From: Gymnogyps californianus
Taxonomy: Eukaryota; Chordata; Aves; Accipitriformes; Cathartidae
Assembly: GCF_018139145.2 (NCBI RefSeq)
Contig: NC_059500.1
Span: 51,268,663 to 51,332,662, forward strand
Length of the DNA stretch: 64,000 nt
Direction of reading: 5' to 3'
This document shows positions 36,791 through 48,100 of the stretch, one piece after another. Each line of letters starts with the position of its first letter. Position 1 is the first letter of the stretch. Below the pieces are notes generated by a model, which saw nothing but the letters and a program-made list of their open reading frames with translations, was not told the origin of the DNA and made no database searches. The position numbers and the translations under genes are program-made.

Positions 36791-39700
36791 GAAATTATAA
36801 AAGAGGCTTTTAAACTTACCTACATGCTGCCTGAATCAGAATAAGGAAAGTGGAATACAAAACTGATCGTTAATATTCATGAGGTGAAACTTGCTTTTAC
36901 CACTTAGAGAGAGAAACAATCAAGGAACTGTGAAAAGAGAGACAACTGTAGGTTTTATTGAACTTTTCCTACTGGAGTTCAGGCTAAAATGACTGAGTAA
37001 TAAAAGGACTTAAGCAACAGAATTCAGGAGTTAGCATTTTGACTAGAGACAGTTTAAAGTGAAAAAAATATTTGTTGAATACGTCATACAGCTAATTTTT
37101 GGCTGTCATTCCTCAGCTAAATTGATGAACATTATTTGACCAGTTCCATAGGCAACCAAATATTGAAAAGAATATTTTCTAATATATTTGATTAAATAAT
37201 AAAAAAACTGTTTTATTAACATCTACAATGATTATATAATTAAGACTACTTCTGAATACAACCTCAAAATGATTAAATTGCATAATACTTTGTTTTTTAA
37301 CACTTTTTTTTTTTTTGTGGAGTTAGTTCTTGAAGTGAACTGTATACATCACTTTGTGCAATTCCGCTTCCAGTTAAAATTTTGCAATTTTAAGAAACTT
37401 AATAAATTTGAAATATGTTGTATGTCCTCTTCTGGGGTTTGTGTTGGTTTTGTTGTTGTTGTGGTTGTCTTCGTTTTTTTTTTCTTTATTCTTCTCTTTG
37501 TCTTCTCCTATTGGCTCTGCATCAGTCTGTCTAAACAATCTCTCAGAACCACTGCAGCATGTCTTGTCATCGATAGGAGCTGAAGGTCCCTGTGTTTGTT
37601 GGGAGAGGAAGCCTTTACTCACAGCTCAGAGCAAAAATGAGCCTGTTCTTCCAGCAGTCTCAACCACCCCCTAAAAGAACCTTAAAAAGTCCTGTGGAGT
37701 TTGATCATTCATAGGCATATGTTCTACAGTGTGCTCTGAATGAGAATGAAGCAGCAAGTGCAGCTGAACTGGATTAAAACATGAACAGCCACACAAACAA
37801 AACACATAAGAGGCTGCAGATAAAGAAATCTAAATCCATTCTGGGCAGAAAGAGAATAACTAAGAAAGTACTGGTCTCAGTTCCACTGTGTGGACCATTG
37901 AATGTGTGATGACAGATAGGCAGAAATTGCATAGCAAGCAATGATCAAAAGTTATGAAAAAATGAGATACATTTTGAACTGAGATTTTTCAATGACCAAC
38001 ACCGTCTGCATGAAAGAATTGAGTATACGTTACCAGTGATGGAACTAGAATCACGTTTATTCAGGACAGAGCTGTTTGCCATGTGTAACATTAAGAATGG
38101 CTTCTGGAATACTAAAGTTAGTTGAGCTCCAGCCCTCTGACAGGTTTTGCTAAACCTTTCGGCAGGTGTGAATGTCCATGGATATCCAATGTGAACTGAT
38201 CTATGTACTACAGGAAGCTGTAGACCACAAACCACAACTCTTGACGTCCTTATTACAGGAAAAGGAGGTGTTGAGGAAGGTGCAATTTAGGACCATAAAG
38301 TCAGGGTGTAAAAAACTCATGAACATGTGCTAGTGAGATAATATATTACTTCTAAGTGCACGTAACCCAAAAAGGTTGAAACTGATGTCATTTTTTCATA
38401 TGACAAAAAGGTAAAACCCATGAAAATCAAAAAAGTTAGAAATAACAGTTAAAAACAGATGCCTATGGTTTTGCCATGGAAGTGTGTTACCCCCGTACAT
38501 ACCATGTGACAGGCTATTTAGAAAGCTGCTAGACAAAATCTGCTTCTACAATGGCCAGACTGTGAGGAACTTACTCCTCACTGCTAGATGAGATGTTAGC
38601 TTTCAGTGTAAGTTAGGTTTTTGCTTGAAAGGGATTTGGAAGTCATCATAATGCATTTTAGATGTGGCATCATGAGAAGGACACACACAACACAACATAT
38701 TTTAGATGTGGCATCATGAGAAGGACACACACTACACATGCCAGGGACTGAGGCATGAGAAATGAACCAAGAACATGCCAGTTGCATGTCCAAGAAAGAA
38801 TATATGTAGGAAAGAATAGGGACAGAAGGCACTTTACAGCCCCATAGAAGGTCAACTTGATCCTACTAAAATCTGGAAAGGAATTTAGGTCTGGGGCCGT
38901 TTGTTTCATGTTAATATTTAATGCAAGGAACTATACAATCATTGTAAATTAATACCCCTTTTTTGCTAGGTGGTCTTTGGTAAGACACTCACCAGGAAGG
39001 CCTCACCCAAACCCAACAGCCTCTTTGTAAAGTAAAGCATTCCTGACTTTCTGAAGGAGCACTATAGAACAGTTTAAATCACTCAGTGCCGAGTGATGTC
39101 TTGGGGATCATATTGCAGCCCATTGCAGGAGGCATACAGCTGAAAAAATTGTGGTTTTCTTTTCCATGGAGATAAATCTCCTACAAACTGAAGGGAAAAA
39201 TGGTACACAAGACGCAGAAACAATTGAGAGAATGTCAAGCAAAAGAGGTTGTTGTAACGTGGGAGACAAAGGCCTCTGTTGCAGGAAAGCATGTCCAGCT
39301 CCAGCTACCAAATAGCTGTATGAGCAGCAATACAGGAAAGCAGTCTAATTTATAATGGAAGACTCATGGAATTTATTAACCACAGGCTAGGGATAACAAT
39401 AAAAAAGGAACAGAGAAGAGGAGCACAGTGACAGAGACAGAATGAATAAGAATACACCTGAACAGACAGGAACAACAAGGCCAGGACCAAGACTGCTTGG
39501 ACTACAGTCATTAACTGGCCACATACAGGTTAAACAGGAGAAATAAAATCAGACAAAAACAGAGGGCATACACAAGACTGTCCAAGAAAATGGTGTCAGG
39601 AAAAAATGAAAGTTTCTCCATTCCAATAGCAAAAATGCAAACAAGAAAATTCCTAGCAACTCAAAAACCCGGTTTCCAGGAAAATATTTTCTTTTTATTA

Positions 39701-39796
39701 TTTCTGGCTTTATTCCCTTTGGTCTGCAGCTTTCAAGACTCTGGTAATGGAAAGATACATCAGGAATTCAGGTAGGATTCCACCTGAACTTTGGCT
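36791..39796. other. Unassigned sequence
   Basis: About 3 kb with no recognised gene. It contains a T/G-rich low-complexity stretch at about 37434-37492 and the 44-bp tandem duplication at 38655-38742. The short open frames around 37269-37674 follow from the T/G-rich stretch. Confidence 0.6.
38655..38742 (+). repeat. Tandem duplication, 44-bp period, two copies
   Basis: A unit beginning ATTTTAGATGTGGCATCATG occurs at 38655 and again at 38699. The first 34 nt of the two units are identical and the ends differ slightly. High identity suggests a recent local duplication. Confidence 0.9.
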
Positions 39797-40404
39797 TTAA
39801 ATGCAAGAAAGAGGTCCAAAGGAGCTACAGGGTGGTCAACCTCAATCCCTGGGAAGGTGACGGAACAACTAATTCTGTAAGCCATTTCCAGGCACATGAA
39901 GGACAAGAAAGACATCAAAGACTAGTCAGCATGGATTTGCCAAGGGGAAGTCATGCTTGACCTATCTGATAACCTTCTATTATGAAATGACTGGCCTGGT
40001 AGGTGAGGGGAGAGCAATGAATATTGTCTACCTAGTCTTCGGAAGGCTTTCAACACTGTCTTCCATAACATTCTTTTAGAGAACCTAGTGAAGTATGGGC
40101 TAGGTGAGCAGGCTTACTTAGCCAGGCTCTTTTCAGTAGTATCCAGCGACAGGACAAGATGCAAGGGACACAAACTGAAACACAAGAGGTTTTGCCTCAA
40201 CATAAGGCAAAACCTTTTTACCATGAGCATGACCGAGCAGTGGCACAGCTTGCCCAGAGAGGCTGGGGAGTCTTCCTCTTTGGAAATACTCAAAAGCTGT
40301 CTGGACTTGGTCCTGGGCAACCAGGCTCCAGGTGGCACTGCTTGAGCAGGGGGCTTGGACAGGACTCCAGAAGTCCCTTCCAACCTCCACTGTTCTGTCG
40401 TTCA
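39797..40404 (+). mobile_element. CR1 LINE copy with internal deletion
   Basis: The first part (39797 to about 40118) follows the CR1 reverse transcriptase segment: a SYRVVNLNPWEGDG-type stretch corresponding to NYRPVSLTSIPGKVM, then CAGCATGGATTTGCCAAGGG (QHGFAKG), and a decayed LDFRKAFDTV near 40033-40060. At about 40118-40126 it jumps to the C-terminal region (RLFSVVSSDRTRCKGHKLK), which normally lies several hundred bases further on. The open frame 40088-40345 spans the junction. The 3' UTR and terminus are present (TCCAGAAGTCCCTTCCAACC followed by TGTTCTGTCGTTC near 40390-40403). It belongs to a CR1 subfamily with the TTCTGTG-type terminus, different from the copy at 35160. Several substitutions and frame breaks show it is dead. 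Confidence 0.85.
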
Positions 40405-41687
40405 TCCAAAGGTTTGAAGGAAGTGTTTTAGACCTGATGAACTTGCAGTTTCCAATAAGTCATTTCACTAGATAAACATCTTCCTAGACTTAATAACAGA
40501 CCAGAATAGGCTAGCAGCAAGGGTCAGGCCTCCCGGGGAGGTTGCATACTTCAAAGTTCTATTCCCAAAATATTATCACTTGCTAGCACAAAATAAAAAA
40601 AAAGTAAAAGAAACACCTTTAAAAGAATGAAAAAGCTGCAAAAAAAGCTTGTTAGAAAATGTGAAAATTTGCATGGAAGTTGAAGAGAGAGGAACAGAAT
40701 TCAGAGGAGAAGCCTTTCGAGATGGTCATACAAAACAACTCCATAGTCTGAATGCCATCTGCAATTGCAGCATCTCTGGAAATACTTTAATAAGGAACCT
40801 TGTTTTGGAAACATAAAGACACTTCCTTTTTATTAGGAAAGTGACAAGGTACATTAAACAAGCTGGGCTGTAGACAGGTGTGACACAGTGGGGGGTCATT
40901 AAATGTGGCAAACCCAATATACGACACCTGGCAGCCCTGAGAATGCCTGCTGCCTTTCTGAGACAGAAGAGAAGGAGATAGAGAAAACCCAAACCATTTT
41001 CATTGCTTAACATTTGGTCTTCAGGGTTAGATGGTAAAGAGGACAGTGAAGTATCTATTAGTGTTAGTCAGAACTTTTAAGTGTTTTTGTTACTACAACT
41101 GTTATTAATAATAATGATTTATTATAATCAAATTATATATTAATATTTACTAATCTCCTGAGGAAAATCATTGTTTGAAAGCCTACAAATAGGTCTGTCA
41201 GTAGACTATATGACTGTTTTACTTAACAGTTTAGGAGGATGTATAAAATGGCTTGCCAAGTGGCAGCAGCTCTATGGGAAAAAAATGGCAGTCTTTTTAT
41301 ATGATGAAATGAATGCTTCTGGTTTGGGCTGTTGGGCTTATTTTTAAGAAAGGACTCACAGACTTATTTTTCTATTTCTTTCTCCTCGTCAATGCATACT
41401 TAAACTATATTTTTTTCTTTGTATTTATAAAGCTGATACTGCTTTTATTAGTTTGTTGTTGAATCTCTGGGGTTCATTTTATGAGATTCCTCATCCAAAA
41501 TCCAGGTTACAAAATTTCATCATTCAAGCCTAAGCCATTTGAACAAAAGGTAATTGTTAATTTTTTCAAAGTAAGCAGGTAGTGTAGCCTAAATTTCATT
41601 TTTAGAAACAGCCAAAACACATAAATTAAAATATCACCAGTAGTACATTAAATATACACTTTCTTTAGTGTATATATAGTAATAAAA
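40405..41687. other. Unassigned AT-rich sequence
   Basis: About 1.3 kb without a recognised feature apart from the hairpin at 41652-41675 and short A or T runs. Confidence 0.6.
41652..41675. repeat. Perfect inverted repeat, 9-bp stem with 6-nt loop
   Basis: ATATACACT, loop TTCTTT, AGTGTATAT. It lies just before the recognisable part of the old LTR at 41688. With its AT-rich composition it may be chance. Confidence 0.7.
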
Positions 41688-42157
41688 AGTTTTGGCTGTT
41701 GTGAACAGTGCTTCCACAGTGTCAAGGCTTTCTCTCTTTCCCAGTCTGCCATCCCCATCCCCTCAGTGAGCAGGCTGGGTTTGAGCAAAAGGTTGGTAGG
41801 GGGACATAGCTGAGACAGCTGACCAGAATTGGCCACATGGAATGAAATGAAAGCTCAGGTAAAGAAGGAGGAAGGAGGGGTGTTCATGGTTATGGCAATT
41901 TTCTTCCCAAACGACTATTACACATGCTGACACCCTGCTTTCCAGGAAGTGGCTAAACATCTGCCTGCGATGGGAAGTAGTGACTGAATTCCTCTTTCCA
42001 ATTTGCTTGCACGTGCAGCTTTTGCTTTAGCTATTAAACTATCACTATCTCAGTCTCTGAGTCTCCTAGCCTTCCATTTTCTCCCTATTCCACAGGAGAT
42101 AGGGGTGAGCAAGCAGCTATGTGGGTGCTTGGCTGTTGGCCAGGTCAACCCACCACA
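41688..42157 (+). mobile_element. Old partial LTR related to the 28325/55443 family
   Basis: The start reads like the family's TTTTAGTTGTTGCTGAGCAG and CACAGAGTCAAGGC region, here diverged. It continues with GACATAGCTGAGACAGCTGA and CCAGAATTGGCCA, which correspond to the GACAGCTGACC...ACTGGCCAAA block of the LTRs at 28325 and 55443. An inserted or variant-specific GAAGGAGGAAGGAGGGGTGT region follows, then GCTATTAAACTATCACTATC with an ATTAAA signal near 42031, and an end of GGTCAACCCACCACA. The TATA region is not recognisable and the first quarter of the LTR is missing or too diverged to see. No target duplication was found. It is probably the oldest member of this LTR family in the window. 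Confidence 0.65.
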
Positions 42158-43789
42158 GAGGCTTTCATGCTTTTGCTGCTTGTCAGCCCATGCTCTTTCT
42201 GTCTCCCTCTGCATTTACTAATCCCTGTTCACCGATGCTGAGGTAGGTGATACAGATACTTCAGGTAATTAACAGTCTTTAACACTCATATTCTAAACCA
42301 GCTATGAGAATACAGTGCCATGGAGCTGATGGCTTAAAGTTAACACAGGTGGTGATGGTCCCTGATGAGATCTCTTCTTAACCTGGTCATGGTGATCAGG
42401 CTTGAAATCTCTTTGACAAGAGAAGTTGGAACTAATAGGTTGGTTTTCTTATCCATCTTTTTTCTGTATGCATGATGGTTTTTTGCTGTTTTGCTCCCAT
42501 ATTCTGTTCCCATTATTGCTTATCTTCTTTTTGGTTTTGTCAGTCATCCTTCTTTGTATCCAGCAGGAAGTTCTGCCTGTAAGTAGCCCCTTGTCCCTTA
42601 TCTGCCTACCAATTTTTTGTTACCTGGATGTACAACTGCACCCATCTTTGTTTGCCCCTAGCGTGGTCACCTTGCTCACATATTTATGTAACATGGTTAT
42701 AAATTGTGCCTGGTTATTTCATGACAGTGTAACAAAATACTTATATACTGTTTTCAGTTGCATAGTTAGTGAATGCTTAATGAAGTAAAGGTTCAAGGCA
42801 AAATAATATTATTATCTACATCCTAATTAGAGTGGTTTTGATTTGTAGATATCACAGGCCTCTGCTTTGGCTGCAGTGGTTTCAGTTGCATTTTGGGAAT
42901 GGGGGAGATCTCAAATATACATCTGTTCCTTCAGTTTTATGAAATAGCCTTCTGGGCAGAATACAGAGACCCAAAGTATTTGCTCTAAATGAGAAAGTTT
43001 TCAGTAAGCTCAGATACATTATTAAACCCTCTATGAGAATTCGTTTGGTAGCTGGACATTGTTCACTGAAGATCCAGGAATCTGATTTTCATACGTTATG
43101 CTATTCACAGAACTACTTGCTTGATTTTCTATCATTTTGGGATTATTTTTTTTTCCTTTCTTAGCTACTGCTGCAACTGAACACAGGTTTCCACCGAGAT
43201 TTCTACAGTGGTATTTTGTTCTCTTTTCAGAAAATTCAAATTTCATTTAAAATTCAACATTATGCCTTTGCAGTCCACATCATATTGCATATAGTACTAT
43301 CAAATTTTGTTGGTTAACAAGGTGTCTGTTCGCACAGCTTTTTCTTCTGAACTCTGCTGTAGATTTTTCAAGTACTCATTAAAATGATGTTTTCATCTAT
43401 ATGTTTTATTGCCTCTCTTTGTTCCTATTTGCAGCTAATTACTGAAAGATGAGTTCCTAACATGAGTTCTTATGTGCATTTTACATACAAACCATTTTTA
43501 TTATTAATTAACTATATTTCTAATGTCTTCATATTCACTACTTTCTGTCTGTAAGCAATGTCTAACATTATGGAACCTCACCTCCTGACTGTTTGGTTTC
43601 ATCTGTACTGTTTAAAAGGACTTTTTATACACCAGTTTCCCAAAATAAGAACAAAGAACTCTGGAGGCATGATACCTGACAAAAAGAGGGAAAAAACATC
43701 CTTGGGTTTTCCAGATGAAAAAAAGGAAGAACATGATTTGGGAAGAAGTACAATCACCAACAGGGAGCAACAAATAAGAGGGTACCAAA
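42158..43789. other. Unassigned sequence
   Basis: About 1.6 kb. A 120-residue hydrophobic open frame at 42426-42788 arises from T-rich sequence and shows no domain, so I do not call it a gene. The left border of the next CR1 relic is uncertain and may begin somewhat earlier than 43790. Confidence 0.55.
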
Positions 43790-45152
43790 GAAGCTAGAGA
43801 TTACCAGATTTCATGAGACAGAAGGGATTCACCTGAGAGTGCTGAAGGAACAGTGATGTGATTGCAAGACCGCTATCACTTACAAAAAGTCATGGTGATT
43901 GGGAGAGGTATCTGACAACTGGAAAAAAACTATTCTAATGTGCATCCTTAGTTTATCCAGGAAGCTGAAATCCAGTCAATCTCACTTTTCTACTGAAAAA
44001 GATCATGGAAAATAATGTATTTCTAAATATGTGCAAGACGTGAAGCTAATAAGAAAGAGTAGCACTGATTTACACTGTTACAATCACACTTAACCAGAAT
44101 GCTTGTCTTCTATGATTAAAGGTCTGGCTTCATTGACAAGAGGATGTAATATAACTTTATTTCTGTTAATGCTACTGACACTGTTCCCCGCATCATTCAG
44201 TTTTGGAAGCACAGGAGGTATGGGCTGGATGGATGCACAGTTAGCTGAACTAAAAACTGTGTGGACCCTTAATCTACTTGCCTTTGCAAGTAATCAGTGG
44301 CTTGAAAGCCATTACCAAACTAAGTGCCTTGGCACTGGGGCTGATATCATGCATTAACTTTATCAGCTGCATGGGTGATAAGACAGAATGTGCCCTCAGC
44401 AACTTTATCTATTATACTAGTTCAGGAGCAGTGGTTGGCATGTCAAATGGTAGCACTTCAGTTCAGAGGGAACTTGAGCAGCTTGAGGACCGAGCCCAAG
44501 ATAAAACCAGACCACACCAGAAAATTCCTGATGTTCAAGAGGAAGATAAGAAATCTCCAAAATAGGCCTCTACATCAGGACAGGCTGGATACTGACTGCC
44601 TGACTAAGCCCTGCTGAAAAAGACCAGAGGATCACAGTGGATGCCAAATTCTACACGAGCCACCAGTGTGCTTTCATGGTTAATAAAGCAGAAGACAGAT
44701 TGACTTACTTACACTAGGAAGAGTGTGGCCAACAGGTTTAAGGAAGTTATAATCCTCCTTCATGTGGCAGGGTCTCATCTGGAATATTTTGCCCAGTTTT
44801 GTGCACCACATGTATCTAAAGGAGGACACTAAAGTTGGGAGAGGGTTCAATAGAAGCTACTAAGGTCAAATGACCTCAAAGGAGAAGAAGCTGGACTAGT
44901 TTAACCTGTTGAAGAAGAGAAGAACAGATCTCCAAATAATTGAGAGGATGTTATGAAGTTGATGGAGCAGAACTGTTTTAGATAGTGGTAAGTGATACAA
45001 AAGTTACTGTGGCCACAAGTTTTGTCTTGGAATTTTCAGTCTGGACATGGGGAAATGGGAAAAAAAATCATGAGGACAGTAATGCAGCACTGGAAGAGAG
45101 TACCCAGAAAGCTGTGAAATCCCTGTCCTTGGAGACTTTCAAGACAAATGTA
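43790..45152 (+). mobile_element. Decayed CR1 LINE copy
   Basis: CR1 ORF2 can be followed in order despite heavy decay: GGGATTCACCTGAGAGTGCTGAAGG near 43825 (the IHPRVLRE part), GATGTGATTGCAAGACCGCT near 43855, a DTVPRI...RYGLDGC-type segment near 44178-44240, a decayed GDKTECALSNF region near 44372-44410 corresponding to IECTLSKFADD, GTGTGGCCAACAGGTTTAAG near 44725 (VASRTRE), a HLEYF part near 44775, and ATCCCTGTCCTTGGAGACTT near 45119 at the end of ORF2. The CR1 3' UTR and terminus are not recognisable. Open frames at 44103-44617 are leftovers of this copy. It is older than the copies at 35160 and 39797. Confidence 0.75.
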
Positions 45153-48100
45153 AAATGTTAAATTTTAAATTTTAAATGAGTGAAAAATCTATATTTACTT
45201 TCACTCTACTTTTAAAAACTTGATTTAAAGCTAGCATAAAATGGACAGTTTTACTTCATCTTAAAAACTTTTGTAAAACCAAGGAAATGTCTCTTGCCAA
45301 GTTCCAAGCATATGTGATGCATATCACACTACATAGTTAACATGAAACAAACAGAATAGTACTATTTATAGGCTGATATTGTTCATCCAACATATTGAAA
45401 CTCCCGTTACACAAAGAAAAGGCCCAGATGGAAGGAATTATTTCTCAAGACAGACTATAAAACCTTGCAGTACATTCTTCTTGAAATTTTAAATATTTAA
45501 AAAATAGGATCTTTATGTTAAGACATTTTATTATATGTTCCAAGTACAATATTTGCTAATCCAGAAGTATAGTTTATCAAAAAAGTCAAATTTTAAAGCC
45601 AAACCAGCTCTGATATTTTTTACTTCAGTCATGATCACCTTCTACAAATTCTACAAACAAGACTCCAATTGTGACCTTCCTGAGGCTGACAAGTGAGTTT
45701 ATGGATATGTCTGCCAGATGTTGAAATAACAGTACTGCTCCAAAGCTGAGAGCTGGGACAAGCACAAAGTTTTTTCGGTAAAAGTTTTTTCTGACTACCT
45801 TTTCAGAATCTTCAGTTCAGTAACAAATATGCCATTCAGCAAAATAATAGGACAAATAGTCATAGATGAAGGTATTAACCCTTCATTATATTAAGTAAAA
45901 ATTCATCCGCCTACTGTTTGTCTATTTTATTTCAAGGTTTCTCTTGATTGATACAACTGACGTTACATATGAATAAATATTTTCTATTCCCTCCTTTTTA
46001 TTCCCTGCTATCAGAGACACATCCAGTACAAAATACTTATCACATGTAAATAGAGGAATAAAAAAAAAAAGATTGTCAATACTATGCAAAGATATTTATA
46101 CAGGCAACAAGGTATGAAAAGGTCTTTGGATAAAACACTGCTTCAGTGGCCTCTTGGTATTGCCCCAATTTATCAATGAATCTGCATAAAACTAGCATCA
46201 GCTGAGTCATGTTTAATTCAGTCCAAGACCAAATAAAGGGATATACATTTTGCTGTGGAAGTCAAAATAATAAACGAGACCAGAACTAGAGTGCCTAGTT
46301 CTGGGCTGTGCTTCATCCTTCTAGCACACAAAACCTGCAACACTGATACTTCAGGTTGGCTTTTTTAATTTGAAATTTCCTGAAATACTGGTTAATGTAC
46401 ACAGTCTCTAACTTCTCATTTGTGTTATTACTAAAGGTATAAAATGAGCATGCAACATACAATTCACGAAATATGGAGTATGGGCGTTATAGCTTAGCAA
46501 TTTAAATTCACATATTGTAGTCCTACTGCCCCCAGGAGGCCTTGACCGCTTGACCTTGTTTCTATAATAAGAATATACTGACACATTTTCATCATTAGAT
46601 CAAAAGAGTAGGGTATTACACAAAGCAAGCTGCAAATGAAATATCAAAATTGACTGGAGTATACACATTCATTCTAATCAATTATCATTCTGTTTCTCAG
46701 AAATCAATAGAGAGAATGGAAAAAAGGAGACAGAGGACTTGAAATTAATACAGTTTGTGAAATGTGGCTTAAAGTATGTTCATTTATACACCGTTGACTG
46801 GAATGAGTGAAACATAGATTTTATAATTACAAAGCCTTTTGAAAATGTCTTCTCAATATTTAGACCACTTTTCAAAAACAATGTTTAACTCACATTTACT
46901 GTGTATTGAAACAAACTACATGTTGAAATTGTTATTTTATCTTGAAATATGTATGATTCATATCTAAGACCTTCCACTTACTAAAAAAAAAAAAAAAAAG
47001 AAAGAAGGAAAGAAATCTGGACTTATTAAATTATTAGCCTAGTTTTTAATTTCTTAAGGCTGTTGAAAAACTCCTTTTGAACTGTTTGAGTCTGTGGATT
47101 GGTTCTTTTGGGTAATGTGATACAAAGTCAATTGGGGGCAGATAATTTGATTAATGCTCATTACTATTGTCATAGGCTGTGACACATTACATGAACTCTT
47201 TATTAGTAAGCAGCAAGAAACAAATTTGTGAGATCAGCCAGTGTCAATAGAAGTTAATCAGTTTTCATATATTCACATGCTAAACCTTCTCTGCCTTTAG
47301 GACATGATCTCAAAGAAATCACTTATGTGGGATCATACTGAGGGAAGCAAGGACACGGTAAATGGCTTTCTTGATTCTCTTGATTATAATAGTCTACAGC
47401 TTAAATGAGATGATTATATTGATCCCTAGGAAGAATACTCACATAACCCATAGAAGAGGTTTGTTCACCTCCTCTAGAGATCAGCCTGTAAAACCTGATG
47501 TGAGTTGGAAAAAACCCCCAAACAACTCAACAAAGCACTGCAGTTGGCTACTTGTACTGTTTCATGGCTATCAAAGTAATTCCATAGTGAATAGCTTTAT
47601 ATAAATTATAAAACTGATGCAATTTTCTTAACCACAGAATGGCATTTTTATTGTTATGGATTACATTTTACCATCACACTAAGAGAATGCACGTACATAA
47701 AGAAGACAGCTCAAAATATGTTTTATGTTATATATATGTGTTAGTCAAGGCTGAGTCCTGTGGCCTAGATAAAAGGATAAGCCCAGTAGAAAGAGGCAAA
47801 AAAATGCTCTGGAACTGACAAAAGATTATCAGCACCTGTACTAGAATGAATGAGCCTGGCCTGCATAAGCAATTTTTATTTCATCAACTGTTAAAAAAAA
47901 AAAGAAAAAGAAAGAACTCCGTTCTGAAAATTTATGTCACAACAATTTACAGATGTTCTTTATAGATCTAATCAACATTTTATAAATGAGTACCATTAGC
48001 AGCACTTCAATCCACAGTATTTTGGTCTGTAGTGCTCCAACCCAAATAGACAAGAATAAAATGCCATGTTCCCGAGCAGGGGGAGGAAGAGGAAGGGTGG

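Noticed and set aside
42426..42788. 120-residue hydrophobic open frame resembling a small membrane protein
   Set aside because: T-rich DNA gives hydrophobic residues by default. There is no recognisable family, no splice or promoter context, and codon use looks random.
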